Assembly (NCBI GenBank): GCA_011800805.1
Contig: MPNW01000767.1
Span: 16,078 to 27,554, forward strand
Length of the DNA stretch: 11,477 nt
Origin: Hirudo medicinalis
Taxonomy: Eukaryota; Annelida; Clitellata; Hirudinida; Hirudinidae
Direction of reading: 5' to 3'
Of this stretch, positions 1 to 7,392 are shown in pieces. How positions within the stretch are numbered: position 1 is the first letter of the stretch; every line of letters begins with the position of its first letter. Below the pieces are notes generated by a model. It was not told the DNA's origin. It did not search any database and saw only the letters and a program-made list of their open reading frames with translations. Both the position numbers and the translations under genes were made by a program.

Positions 1-13
1 TAATTTCCAAAAG

Positions 14-141
14 ATGACAAAGCTTTAATTCCGAGAGGATGCATAAAGTCTTTCCAAGCAGAATTTGAATTTGACTCTGGAAACATTGAAACTTGTAAGG
101 ACCAATGTACACTCGAATATCACAGATTTTATGCAATGACA
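14..141 (+). CDS. Gene 1 exon: WSC1, first half
   Basis: After an AG acceptor at 12-13 the exon encodes DKALIPRGCIKSF and continues to HRFYAMT, ending at a consensus gtgagt donor. It shows the opening GC of a WSC domain, the central C-x3-C pair (ETCKDQC) and the aromatic-rich stretch before the phase-0 intron. An in-frame TAA at 1-3 forces the exon to start after it. The acceptor is A-rich and weak, so the start could shift by a few codons. It is the counterpart of 6255-6388 in gene 2 (42 versus 44 full codons). Confidence 0.78.
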
Positions 142-3100
142 GTGAGTTTTTCAAATCTGGCTGACAATAAATACATTCATGTATAAATTAGACATTTTGT
201 TTTCAAAATGTGCAATAATCTTCGGATAAACTTTAAACGCAGAGAGGTAGAAATTGCAAATGTGGTAGCGATTACGACATGGATCAGGAAGTCTCGTCGA
301 AACACTGCTCGATAAAGTGCACAGACCAGGACACATTTTGTGGCGGTGAAGAGGCCTTTTCAGTATACCTCGGTGCTGATGAAAATTATTTTATTGTAAT
401 TGCAATTAGTCGATCTTTTCATTGCTTTATGTATCCGAACAAGATGTGAAGGCAATATTTAATCGGACTATCATTTGTACGGCGCCCCTACCCGAGGACG
501 GTGCAGGCTGGGTTGCGAACACGACACATTACGACTGATGCCATTAGCGTCGCATGCAGGTACTCAACCCATTCGGCCAGGTTGATAGTATAAACATTGT
601 ATATGTATTATAAATATATATTATATATTATATATATATTATATAATATATTATATATTAATATAATATTATAATTATAATGTCAAATAATCGAAGGGGT
701 TGTCCCTCAATGATACCCTTCTTCACCAAAAAACAATTTTTTGTGACTACATAGGGCCGCCGACAGAAAAACATTTTATGTTATTTTGTAGTGAAAAAGC
801 AAAATAAGGTCATGATTGTAAAAAGTTTAATATTTTAAAACCCAAGAGGGCCCCAAAAAAATTGCCGGGCCCCTGGCCACTTGCTTTCCCCCTGCCCCTC
901 TCCGCTGCCCTGTGACTACAGAATTGTCAAACGATGACATACTGGACTTAGAATTTATCTGCAAGTTATTATTCAGGACATTTCATATTGCCTACGTTCG
1001 TTGGATGCAAATCCTTTGAAGAATTGGAGAATGAAGCCAAGTCAGAAAGTTGGGTGCTTTTTGCACATTTTCTTAATAATTCCTTACTATTGCTGTATTT
1101 GCAAAATTCAGAATTTTAATTTTTAACAATAAATCTCAGAGACGGGGAGCTGTTCTTTACAGTGATAAATTACAATTGATTGTGGTAATCAACAGTTTTA
1201 AAACACAAACGATAAAAACTTGACTAAGTGAGGTGCAACCGAATATTATTCGAGCAAAGAATAAGAATAAGTTCTCATCAGCTGCTTGAAACGATGAATT
1301 ATTCCATTATTTTCAGATAATGAGATCATTTTTCAAGTGAACATGAACATACTCACAATTACAACTTGTTTCCGACTCTGCGATAAATACAAACACGTAT
1401 TATTAAAGGTATTTTGTTATACCGCCCCTCTGCCTCCATAATGTATCCAAAATTCTCAATACACCCGATGCATCTGTAAAAACAAAGTAAGACTTTGTCT
1501 TGTCCTCAGAATGTAACTACATGTTATTGCACCTCTATGGACTTCCAATACTTATCTTCACCTGATCATTGCAACGTTTCGTGCGGAGGTGATCAAAACT
1601 CCATTTGCGGTGGAGCGAATCACGTGTCCATTTATTCGAGTAAGCATCATGATTTCATTCAACATTGTTACTCAAAAAGCTACATTCCACGGATGTCAAA
1701 TTGTTCTCAGCTTGTATTCGGGGTAATAAGCCGTCTACAAGATGCTCCTTTCTGATTCACTGCAAGCGTGAAATGGATGAGACAGGATCCTGTCCTTACG
1801 GATGTGAACACGGATGGAAAGGAATGAGCTGCATGGAGAGAGGTTAATCTTTTAGTTTCATTGATTTATCATTCATCATCATTGTTGTTATTATCGTTGT
1901 TAATTCATTTCAGTAATAATAAAATAACAATATTTTGATTAATAAGTATTCGACTTCTCATCAGCACGTATTTTGCCACGAATACATTAACTTAGTGTCA
2001 CGGACAGAATTGTAATGACCACCAAGCTGAGTTCTTTTGCCTAGAGAAGAACAACATCAAAATATGGTAACATTGTATTCAACAATCTAACGTAAAGAAT
2101 GCCATACTTGTAGACTTGACCATCGACATCGTAACTGACTGTGCTACTGACAAACCATGTACTGGTTTGGCAAATAACGAGTGTGTCATGAAAGATTTTC
2201 TGTACGACTGCGTCTGCACGCAGGGGTTTACGAAGATGATTGATGGAAATTGCAAAGGTTGAATTCAGTGTTGCAATCAGTTGGAATTAACTTATTAATA
2301 TAAATAATAATTCACAGAAAATCAGTTAGAAAGTTGGAAAATTTTTGCCTCGTCACATCAAATATAATATCGTCCATTGATATCACCAGCATTCGCCGCC
2401 AATAGACTAACAAGCAATAATATCAACTTGATATCTGTGTCTGTATTTATTTGTATCATATTTATTTATATTTGTATTACATTTGTTTTATTATTTAAAA
2501 TTTTATTTTATTTATATTTGTTATTATTAACAAAACTGCCGATTGGGGCTCATGTTAATATATTTTCACCATCATATTTTTCGTCGGCTCGTGCACATTT
2601 AAGATCGTCCATAGAAAAATAAACCTCAGACTTATAAAATCGAAACCTCAAAACCTCAAAACCTCAAAAATACCATAAACTCAAAATTTCTGATTGCATT
2701 CAGACATTGACGAATGTGACGAAAACAAGTGCGACCAACGTCTTTCCACTTGTCAGAACCTCGTCGGATCGTACTACTGCCATTGCAAGCCACAATTCCC
2801 GAGAGTATCGAACTTCACTTGTCTAGGTAGACACGGTTCTTATTATTTGTCCTACAATCAATCAACCAATCAATCAATCAGTTAGTCAAACACTCAATCA
2901 AATAATCAATCTAACAATCAATCAATCAGTCAGTCAATCAATCAATCATTCAATCAATCAATCAATCAACCAACCAATCAATCAATCATTCAATCAATCA
3001 ATCAGAAACCTCGCTAAAAATTCTAAAAATGCCAACCAATTAATTTGAAAGATTTACAATCCCAGGCTCTTAGGCACCACGGAAACCAGGATAACATCGA

Positions 3101-3320
3101 TGTTGAAATATCTGTTTTACAAATTTATTAGCAAAATAAATCAATTACAAAACATTTATCAATTACAAGTAACAATTACACGCTTGCAGGGAATGTTTCC
3201 ATGACGAGCTCCTCGATCCGCTTAAAAATATTTCCACTACTTTTGTCAGTTGTTACGAGCTTGGTGTGTTGGTTCGTGAATGTCATTAGCCTGTCTACAT
3301 GCAAGCAAGTAATAAGTTGA
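14..3320 (+). CDS. Gene 1 (5'-partial, spliced): WSC-WSC-EGF-EGF-EGF_CA surface protein, upstream tandem paralogue
   Basis: Proposed join: 14-141, 243-372, 977-1048, 1317-1408, 1510-1639, 1711-1842, 2114-2257, 2704-2826, and less certainly 3190-3320. The frame stays open through every junction, and all introns are GT-AG. The encoded order is WSC1, WSC2, a six-cysteine EGF-like module, a second EGF and a calcium-binding EGF, then a hydrophobic C-terminal tail. The signal peptide and fucolectin-like domain seen in the downstream paralogue would lie before the window. WSC domains are putative carbohydrate-binding modules (yeast Wsc sensors, Kremen, polycystin-1). With EGF repeats they suggest an extracellular recognition or adhesion protein; the function is inferred. 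Intron phases match gene 2 exactly. No stop or frameshift breaks it inside the window. Confidence 0.8.
243..372 (+). CDS. Gene 1 exon: WSC1, second half
   Basis: It opens with RGRNCKCG, the equivalent of the GxxCYCG core of WSC domains, then HCSIKC and the closing FCGGEEAFSVYL. It enters in phase 0 and leaves in phase 1 (CTC G before gtgctg). The CGG..[FS]xVY ending is characteristic of WSC. The gene 2 counterpart is 7780-7900, which ends ICGGQESFAVYL. Confidence 0.85.
465..592 (-). mobile_element. tRNA-derived SINE fragment, copy A (minus strand)
   Basis: The reverse complement carries a box-A-like segment (tggccgaatgggttgag, near 565-580), then a box-B-like tgttcgcaacccagcc (near 505-522). 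About 25 nt further on it has a GGCGCC-rich 3' part ending in gtacaaatg. The same order occurs in copies B (4175-4375) and C (5865-6108), which define the family. This copy keeps only one degenerate tail motif. Boundaries are approximate. Confidence 0.6.
598..680. repeat. TA-rich low-complexity tract
   Basis: Nearly pure A/T of the type tatatattatataatata, directly adjacent to the 5' side of SINE copy A. It is likely a diverged TA microsatellite. Confidence 0.7.
752..912. mobile_element. Non-autonomous hAT-like element (161 bp) with 8-bp target-site duplication
   Basis: The block is flanked by perfect 8-bp direct repeats TGACTACA at 744-751 and 913-920. Its ends are TAGGGCCGCCGACAG on the left and the inverse of CAGGGCAGCGGAGAG on the right, matching at 11 of 15 positions. 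An 8-bp duplication with YAGGGC ends fits hAT-superfamily MITEs. The interior has G/C-rich flanks (gggccccaaaaaaattgcc) around an AT-rich core and no ORF. The direct repeat can be read as 10 bp if the ends are trimmed by 2 bp. It lies in an intron of gene 1. Confidence 0.62.
977..1048 (+). CDS. Gene 1 exon: WSC2, first segment
   Basis: Acceptor ttattcag is followed in phase 1 by HFILPTFVGCKSFEELENE. This supplies the start of the second WSC domain (VGC). The phase-1 end at 1048 uses a weak donor (gttggg), chosen because it keeps frame with the next exon and matches the gene 2 arrangement. The gene 2 counterpart (8351-8407) is five codons shorter, so the donor is the least certain point. Confidence 0.62.
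1317..1408 (+). CDS. Gene 1 exon: WSC2, middle segment
   Basis: Acceptor attttcag and donor gtattt enclose 92 nt encoding NEIIFQVNMN...TTCFRLCDKYKH. It supplies the central C-x3-C pair of WSC2. Length, phases (1 in, 0 out) and cysteine positions are identical to 8701-8792 in gene 2. Only 8 of the 30 full codons encode the same residue, so the exon is recognised mainly by that parallel. Confidence 0.72.
1510..1639 (+). CDS. Gene 1 exon: WSC2, second half
   Basis: Acceptor ttgtcctcag is followed in phase 0 by NVTTCYCTSMDF, with the WSC C-Y-C core, then CNVSCGGDQNSICGG and a closing VSIYS. It leaves in phase 1 at gtaagc. The gene 2 counterpart (9164-9299) shares CYCT, CNV[ST]CGG and the CGG motif. 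NVT and NVS are possible N-glycosylation sites. Confidence 0.88.
1711..1842 (+). CDS. Gene 1 exon: six-cysteine EGF-like module
   Basis: Acceptor ttgttctcag is followed in phase 1 by a six-cysteine module with spacing 9-5-9-3-8, ending GSCPYGCEHGWKGMSCMER. The CPxGCxxGWxGxxC pattern is the MEGF/scavenger-receptor-F style EGF half. The exon is exactly as long as 9410-9541 in gene 2 with the same cysteine spacing. The last 57 nt are nearly identical to that exon. Confidence 0.88.
2114..2257 (+). CDS. Gene 1 exon: second EGF domain
   Basis: Acceptor acttgtag and donor gttgaa enclose LTIDIVTDCATDKPC followed by a complete EGF with cysteine spacing 5-7-8-1-11 (FLYDCVCTQGF core). It enters and leaves in phase 1, as usual for shuffled EGF exons. 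The 144-nt length and spacing equal 9862-10005, with 24 of 47 residues the same. Confidence 0.88.
2258..2703 (+). other. Gene 1 intron between EGF2 and EGF_CA
   Basis: AT-rich intron of 446 bp. An open frame at 2377-2622 encodes only low-complexity Ile/Phe/Leu residues and is chance. A short run of about three AAAACCTC units lies at 2642-2668. I see nothing else in it. Confidence 0.65.
2704..2826 (+). CDS. Gene 1 exon: calcium-binding EGF domain
   Basis: Acceptor ttgcattcag is followed in phase 1 by DIDECDENKC, the DxDEC start of calcium-binding EGF domains. The cysteine spacing is 4-6-8-1-11. The segment CQNLVGSYYC fits the Asp/Asn beta-hydroxylation consensus C-x-[DN]-x4-[FY]-x-C. It ends SNFTCL plus a split Gly. 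The 123-nt length equals 10688-10810, with 26 of 40 residues identical. Read through the gtagac donor, the frame hits a stop at about 2885, so splicing onward is expected. Confidence 0.9.
   Translation, partial: TLTNVTKTSATNVFPLVRTSSDRTTAIASHNSREYRTSLV
2855..3004. repeat. Degenerate (AATC)n microsatellite
   Basis: About 150 bp of caatcaatcaat with scattered caac, catt and cagt variants, in the intron after the EGF_CA exon of gene 1. Confidence 0.9.
3190..3320 (+). CDS. Gene 1 candidate terminal exon: hydrophobic membrane or GPI-anchor tail
   Basis: After acceptor cacgcttgcag, phase-1 entry completes a Gly codon and reads NVSMTSSSIRLK, then about 20 hydrophobic residues (IFPLLLSVVTSLVCWFVNVI), then SLSTCKQVIS and a TGA at 3318-3320. 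Frame, position after the last EGF and composition suit a single-pass membrane segment or a GPI-attachment signal preceded by a Ser-rich region. The polypyrimidine tract is poor, and the matching exon of gene 2 lies beyond the window, so support is indirect. An alternative splices at 3309 (gtaata) into 3819-3884. Confidence 0.45.
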
Positions 3321-3348
3321 TGAAGACTAATATTACTCTATTACTATA

Positions 3349-3535
3349 ATTACAATAACATTACGCTAACTATTACAATAATATTACGCTAACTATTACA
3401 ATAATATTACGCTAACTATTACAATAATATTACGCTAACAATTACAATAATTACAATGATATTACGCTAACTATAACAATAATATTACTCTAACTATTAC
3501 AATGATATTACGTTAACTATAACAATAACTTACAA
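3349..3535. repeat. 23-bp tandem repeat
   Basis: About eight copies of a 23-bp unit of the type taatattacgctaactat plus tacaa. The first copies are near perfect; later ones have substitutions and an inserted ttacaat. It lies just past the candidate end of gene 1. Confidence 0.85.
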
Positions 3536-3675
3536 TAGCATTTACTTTTTGCTTATACAACCGGCATCTTCGTAACTAAACAGTAAGCAATGACTCGAAA
3601 AGATGAAAGAGTCCAAGCTAGGTTTTTGTCCGACATAGAATTTTTAGAAAAAAAAAAGGATTGAATGGAAACATT

Positions 3676-3694
3676 GTCATGTCATGTCATGTCA
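3676..3694. repeat. Short (GTCAT)n run
   Basis: About four consecutive gtcat units; no other structure is seen around it. Confidence 0.8.
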
Positions 3695-3818
3695 GAGACA
3701 TTGTGGAGATATAATTTGTCTGGTTTTAACCAAGGGATCGAAGGATTCTTAGAGTAGAGAAAGGTTTCATTGTCTGAGGTTCAGATTGATTGAGTCAGGG
3801 TTCCTGTTTTATTTGCAG

Positions 3819-3884
3819 TCCAGAGAATGTCATCTGAATCACTCTGCTGTCGTGGAATTAAACTTTTGTAAATTTCGATACTAA
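3819..3884 (+). CDS. Possible alternative last exon of gene 1
   Basis: A good acceptor (ttcctgttttatttgcag) is followed by an open stretch. If joined in phase 0 to a donor at 3309, it reads SRECHLNHSAVVELNFCKF to a TAA at 3882-3884. AATAAA follows about 70 nt later. It would give the tail a short cytoplasmic end. The exon is small and has no recognised domain, so this is a hypothesis only. Confidence 0.22.
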   Translation, partial: SRECHLNHSAVVELNFCKFRY

Positions 3885-3927
3885 TTACAAATGCAATAAC
3901 TTGATCCTTACAATTACCACATTAAAT

Positions 3928-3955
3928 TAAGTATTAATTTAATTATTAATACTTA
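3928..3955. repeat. Perfect 11-bp inverted repeat
   Basis: Arms taagtattaat and attaatactta are exact reverse complements separated by 6 nt. The AT-rich hairpin immediately precedes and overlaps AATAAA at 3955-3960. Chance is possible in such AT-rich DNA. Confidence 0.6.
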
Positions 3956-3960
3956 ATAAA
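3955..3960 (+). promoter_or_regulatory. Candidate polyadenylation signal for gene 1
   Basis: A canonical AATAAA, the best placed one between the candidate last exons and gene 2. The hexamer is common in AT-rich DNA (another lies near 3132-3140 inside the intron), so the assignment is positional. Confidence 0.3.
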
Positions 3961-4174
3961 ATGTTTTTTTTTTTTATCATTGTTAGCACTGGAGAACAAG
4001 AAAAGCTCTTAATCGGAGCACAAAAATGAACGAGAAATATTCCCGTTGCCAAAGAATTTACAAAGATGATGACCTCGCTAAATAAACTGGGGAAAATCAC
4101 TATCGAGATTCTATCAGTTGATAATTTGTATTCATTTAATAAAGGGTTTGTCCAAGTGTTGACAATTATATCGT

Positions 4175-4375
4175 GCTGGATTGCAGGTTGGTCGAATGGG
4201 TTACGTTCCTGCATACGGCGGTAATGGCAACAATAATGTGTCGTGTTCGAAACCCAGCCTGCACTGCCGCAAGCGCCCTTGGGAAGGAGCGCTATATAAA
4301 TGGTTGACAAGAAGTGCCTCTGACGCTGTGCATGTGGCGCTATATAAATGAACTACATTTACATTTATATAGATC
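4175..4375 (+). mobile_element. tRNA-derived SINE, copy B
   Basis: Box-A-like ttggtcgaatgggtta (4188-4203) is followed about 40 nt later by box-B-like tgttcgaaacccagcct (4244-4260), a tRNA-type pol III promoter. The 3' part has the motif gcgctatataaatg twice (4289-4302 and 4337-4350), about 48 bp apart. It shares the block cccagcctgcac with copies A and C. It lies intergenically, in the same direction as the genes. Confidence 0.68.
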
Positions 4376-4379
4376 CTGC

Positions 4380-5090
4380 AAGGCCTCTGCAAACGAGCAA
4401 ATGGATTTCACAAGTTTTAAAATGGCCTAATTATTTATCAATTAACTAAATCATTATTAATTTCATTCAGTAATTAATTCTAATGATTTTTTTTTATTTA
4501 ACTGAATATCTGCAGAGTTAATATCAAAATATCTCTCTAACTCTTCGATCCTAAGAAATAAGTCCTGAGTAATTATTCGATGCTTTGCCTTTTTTTCCCA
4601 ACTCTTTGAAGGTGTTTGTTCTCGGTCAGGTGTCACAAGGGCAGTGACATTAAGTTGTGGGTCTGAGGGGTGGGTCACAAAAGGGCAATGGTCGAATGGT
4701 CATCACAAAGCAAGCATAGGCTTTGACTTTGATGAGGGCTTCCTAGGCTTTTTCAATGTTTTAGATAAATATGTTTTAGATTTATATAATTATTTAAATG
4801 TGACTCTAAATAATTGATTGGAAAATATTTATAACAAAACTACGTACGACAAAGTTCATTTGTTATGAAATAGAAAATATTCGGAGGGAAATATGCTCCG
4901 TAAAAAATGCTCAGATTTGTTTTCAAATTCTTCAGATTATTCGTTAATACGAAAAATTTATTCACTTATTAATATTCACTCGTTAATAAATTATCCAATA
5001 ACTTATTTTTGCAATGCAAGCAGTACAATTTCCATGAATGAATTATTAAACTCAAAATTATTCTATGCTACGTGTCCTTGGATTTAAAAA
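4380..5090. other. Intergenic region upstream of gene 2
   Basis: No gene is supported. It is mostly AT-rich. A less AT-rich patch near 4610-4740 contains a near-repeat: gtcacaagggcagtg around 4630, and gtcacaaaagggcaatg around 4674. The minus-strand frame across 4463-4678 is the only one here with non-repetitive composition and is discussed as a finding. The plus frame at 4893-5087 looks like chance. Confidence 0.5.
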
Positions 5091-5099
5091 AAAAACAGA

Positions 5100-5107
5100 T
5101 GACGTCA
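5100..5107 (+). promoter_or_regulatory. CRE-like palindrome upstream of gene 2
   Basis: TGACGTCA, the full palindromic CREB/ATF consensus, sits 131 bp before the gene 2 start codon and just after a poly-A run. The position suits a proximal promoter element. The transcription start is unknown and no clear TATA box was identified. Confidence 0.4.
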
Positions 5108-5237
5108 ACTATCTTAGAAGTGAGTAATCAGCAATAGGACCGACGAGAATTTAGACCTCAAACAGATTGCTGGAATAGACCGAGAACGTCAGCAGTAATA
5201 GTTGCTATCGTTGTAAGGTTATCGACAGTTTCAAGCT

Positions 5238-5511
5238 ATGGCAGCGTGGATCATTGCCCTGGCATTATTGGGCACTCACTGGATCATAGTCGAAGAGACT
5301 CGAGCAGAAAATGTGGCTCTGGGCCAACCAGTATATCTTTGCTCCGGGCAGATATTAGGACCGCTTTTGACCGACGGTGTCAAGACCTCCTCGCAGAATG
5401 TGTACGGTAGTTACCCGGACCATTGCTGGCCAGAATTTTTCATCCAGATCACCCTGGTGAAGCATCATTACATAAACCACGTGATACTGTTTGAGGGTGA
5501 CGCCAAACCAG
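5238..5511 (+). CDS. Gene 2 exon 1: signal peptide and first half of fucolectin-like domain
   Basis: The ATG at 5238 has G at -3 and G at +4. It is followed by a hydrophobic stretch (WIIALALLG) and a plausible signal-peptidase site after ETRA. Mature sequence starts ENVALGQPVYLCSG, the N-V-A-L-G-x-P-x-Y opening typical of fucolectin/tachylectin-4 (FTP) and related galactose-binding-like domains, with a DG motif shortly after. It ends INHVILFEGDAKP plus one base before gtacct. The family's fucose-binding RGDCC..R segment is not evident, so fucose binding is not assured. Confidence 0.85.
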
Positions 5512-7351
5512 GTACCTCTTGATGTTGTTGACGGACGCTACAAACATAGACTTAGTGAGGTATGGAACCTGGCAACTGAAATATAACCCTCTTCACGTAG
5601 GCTTGACAGGCAGGGAGATGGACTATTTCGAAGTGAGATGCACAAGCGAGAATGACGTCTACGACATGTGCAATTATTATCCGAACCTCAGCCTGGGACC
5701 GTCTGAGAAATCCGGAATGAGGGTGAATTGTAAGGACGAGAGATGTCAGTGCATTGCGATTCGCATCGTGTTCACCAACTACGACGCCATTGGTTTTAAT
5801 TTGGCCGAAATTGAAATCCACATAGCAGGTATTTCTCTACTTATCGATTGGTGGTGACAGATCAATCCGCCTGGATACTGGTTGGCTCAGAGTGTTGCGC
5901 TCCTGCGAGCCACGGTAAACACGTCCGTTGCGTATCGGGTTCGCAACCCAGCCTGCACCGCCAAAAGAGCACCTCTGGGTGACGGCCCTGTATAAATGGT
6001 CTATGATGAGCCCTGATGCCGCCATATAAATATACTTATTGTTGTTATTATTATCATTTTTATTATTATTATTATTAATATTATTATTATTATTATCATC
6101 ATCATCATCGAATCGACACATCGACCGAACGAGGCCTCGTGCACGATAACTGAACCAATCGTCTTCCTCCTCCTCCTCCTCTTCCTCCTCTTCCTCCTCC
6201 TCCTCCTCCTCCTCCTCCTCCTCCTTCTCTCCAAACCACTCCAACTCGTTTCAGACTTCCCGAGCATGAACATCTACCGAGGATGCTTGAAACAATTCAG
6301 TTCGATTTACAAGCGCCAGGTGAGGAATGTCGAGGACTGCAAGAAGTTTTGCGGAGGAGGGACGTACTTCTCTCTGTACGCAATCTCGGTGAGCTTGGAG
6401 TGCGGAGGATTGATGGCGTATTTTTCGTTTATTGTTTTAATGAGCAATTAATTTGTTGATTTTAGAGGTTGGATTTATTCGGTGAATGTTCAGTTAACAA
6501 GTATTACCTGAGTGGTATTACTTGGAAATATCAATATTACTCAATAGTTCTGTTGTAATAAATCCTGCTGTAATAATCCTGCTGTAATAATCCTGCTGTA
6601 ATAATCCTGTTGTAATAATCCTGTTGTAATAGTCCTGTTGTAATAATCCTGCTGTAATAATCCTGTTGTAATAGTCCTGTTGTAATAGTCCTGCTGTAAT
6701 AATCCTGCTGTAATAATCCTGCTGTAATAATCCTGTTGTAATAATCCTGTTGTAATAATCCTGTTGTAATAATCTTGCTGTAATAATCCTGTTGTAATAA
6801 TCTTGTTGTAATAATCCTGTTGTAATAATCCTGTTGTAATAATCCTGTTGTAATAGTCCTGTTGTAATAGTCCTGCTGTAATAATCCTGCTGTAATAATC
6901 CTGCTGTAATAATCCTGTTGTAATAATCCTACTGTAATAGTCCTGTTGTAATAGTCCTGTTGTAATAATCCTGCTGTAATAATCCTGCTGTAATAATCCT
7001 GCTGTAATAGTCCTGTTGTAATAGTCCTGCTGTAATAATCCTGCTGTAATAATCCTGTTGTAATAATCCTGCTGTAATAATCCTGTTGTAATAGTTCTGT
7101 TGTAATAGTCCTGCTGTAATAATGCTGCTGTAATAATCCTGCTGTAATAATCCTGTTGTAATAATCCTGTTGTAATAATCCTGCTGTAATAATCAGTTAT
7201 CGCTTGGTTATTTGCCGACTAGGAATGTTCTTCATTGTCAAGTATTTTTGAGGGTTGTCAGATTTTGTAAACTTAATTAGCGAAAATTAACAAATGTCTT
7301 TTCGCACGGTTATGACAGTATTTTAAATGAGATATAATAATAATAACAATA

Positions 7352-7392
<41 letters not shown>

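Larger units (their letters stand above)
373..976 (+). other. Gene 1 intron between WSC1 and WSC2
   Basis: This 604-bp phase-1 intron contains no coding sequence I can support. It holds a SINE on the minus strand, a TA-rich tract and a short hAT-like element, each listed separately. The long gap between homologous exons is therefore largely mobile and low-complexity DNA. Confidence 0.7.

Noticed and set aside
2377..2622. Open frame of 81 codons in a gene 1 intron
   Set aside because: Ile/Phe/Leu-rich translation of AT-rich intron; no counterpart in gene 2 and no splice fit.
3939..4392. Two minus-strand frames
   Set aside because: They overlap SINE copy B and AT-rich flanks; the apparent Cys and His residues come from the SINE.
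4893..5087. Plus-strand frame just upstream of gene 2
   Set aside because: Composition is AT-driven (Ile, Asn, Ser, Leu), with no domain and no splice path into gene 2, which has its own signal peptide.
5552..5821. Antisense frame of 89 codons
   Set aside because: It mirrors the fucolectin exon on the opposite strand; the plus-strand exon has domain and splice support.
5880..5956. A genuine tRNA gene
   Set aside because: Box A and box B motifs are present, but no complete cloverleaf or acceptor stem could be drawn, and related copies with the same tail occur elsewhere in the window, so it is a SINE.
5837..6273. Minus-strand frames rich in Glu, Arg, Asp/Asn and Ile
   Set aside because: They are the reverse strand of the TCC tract and the SINE trinucleotide tail; the composition comes only from the microsatellites.
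6551..7194. CRISPR-like array
   Set aside because: Units are 14 bp and directly contiguous with no unique spacers, in a eukaryotic intron; it is a minisatellite.
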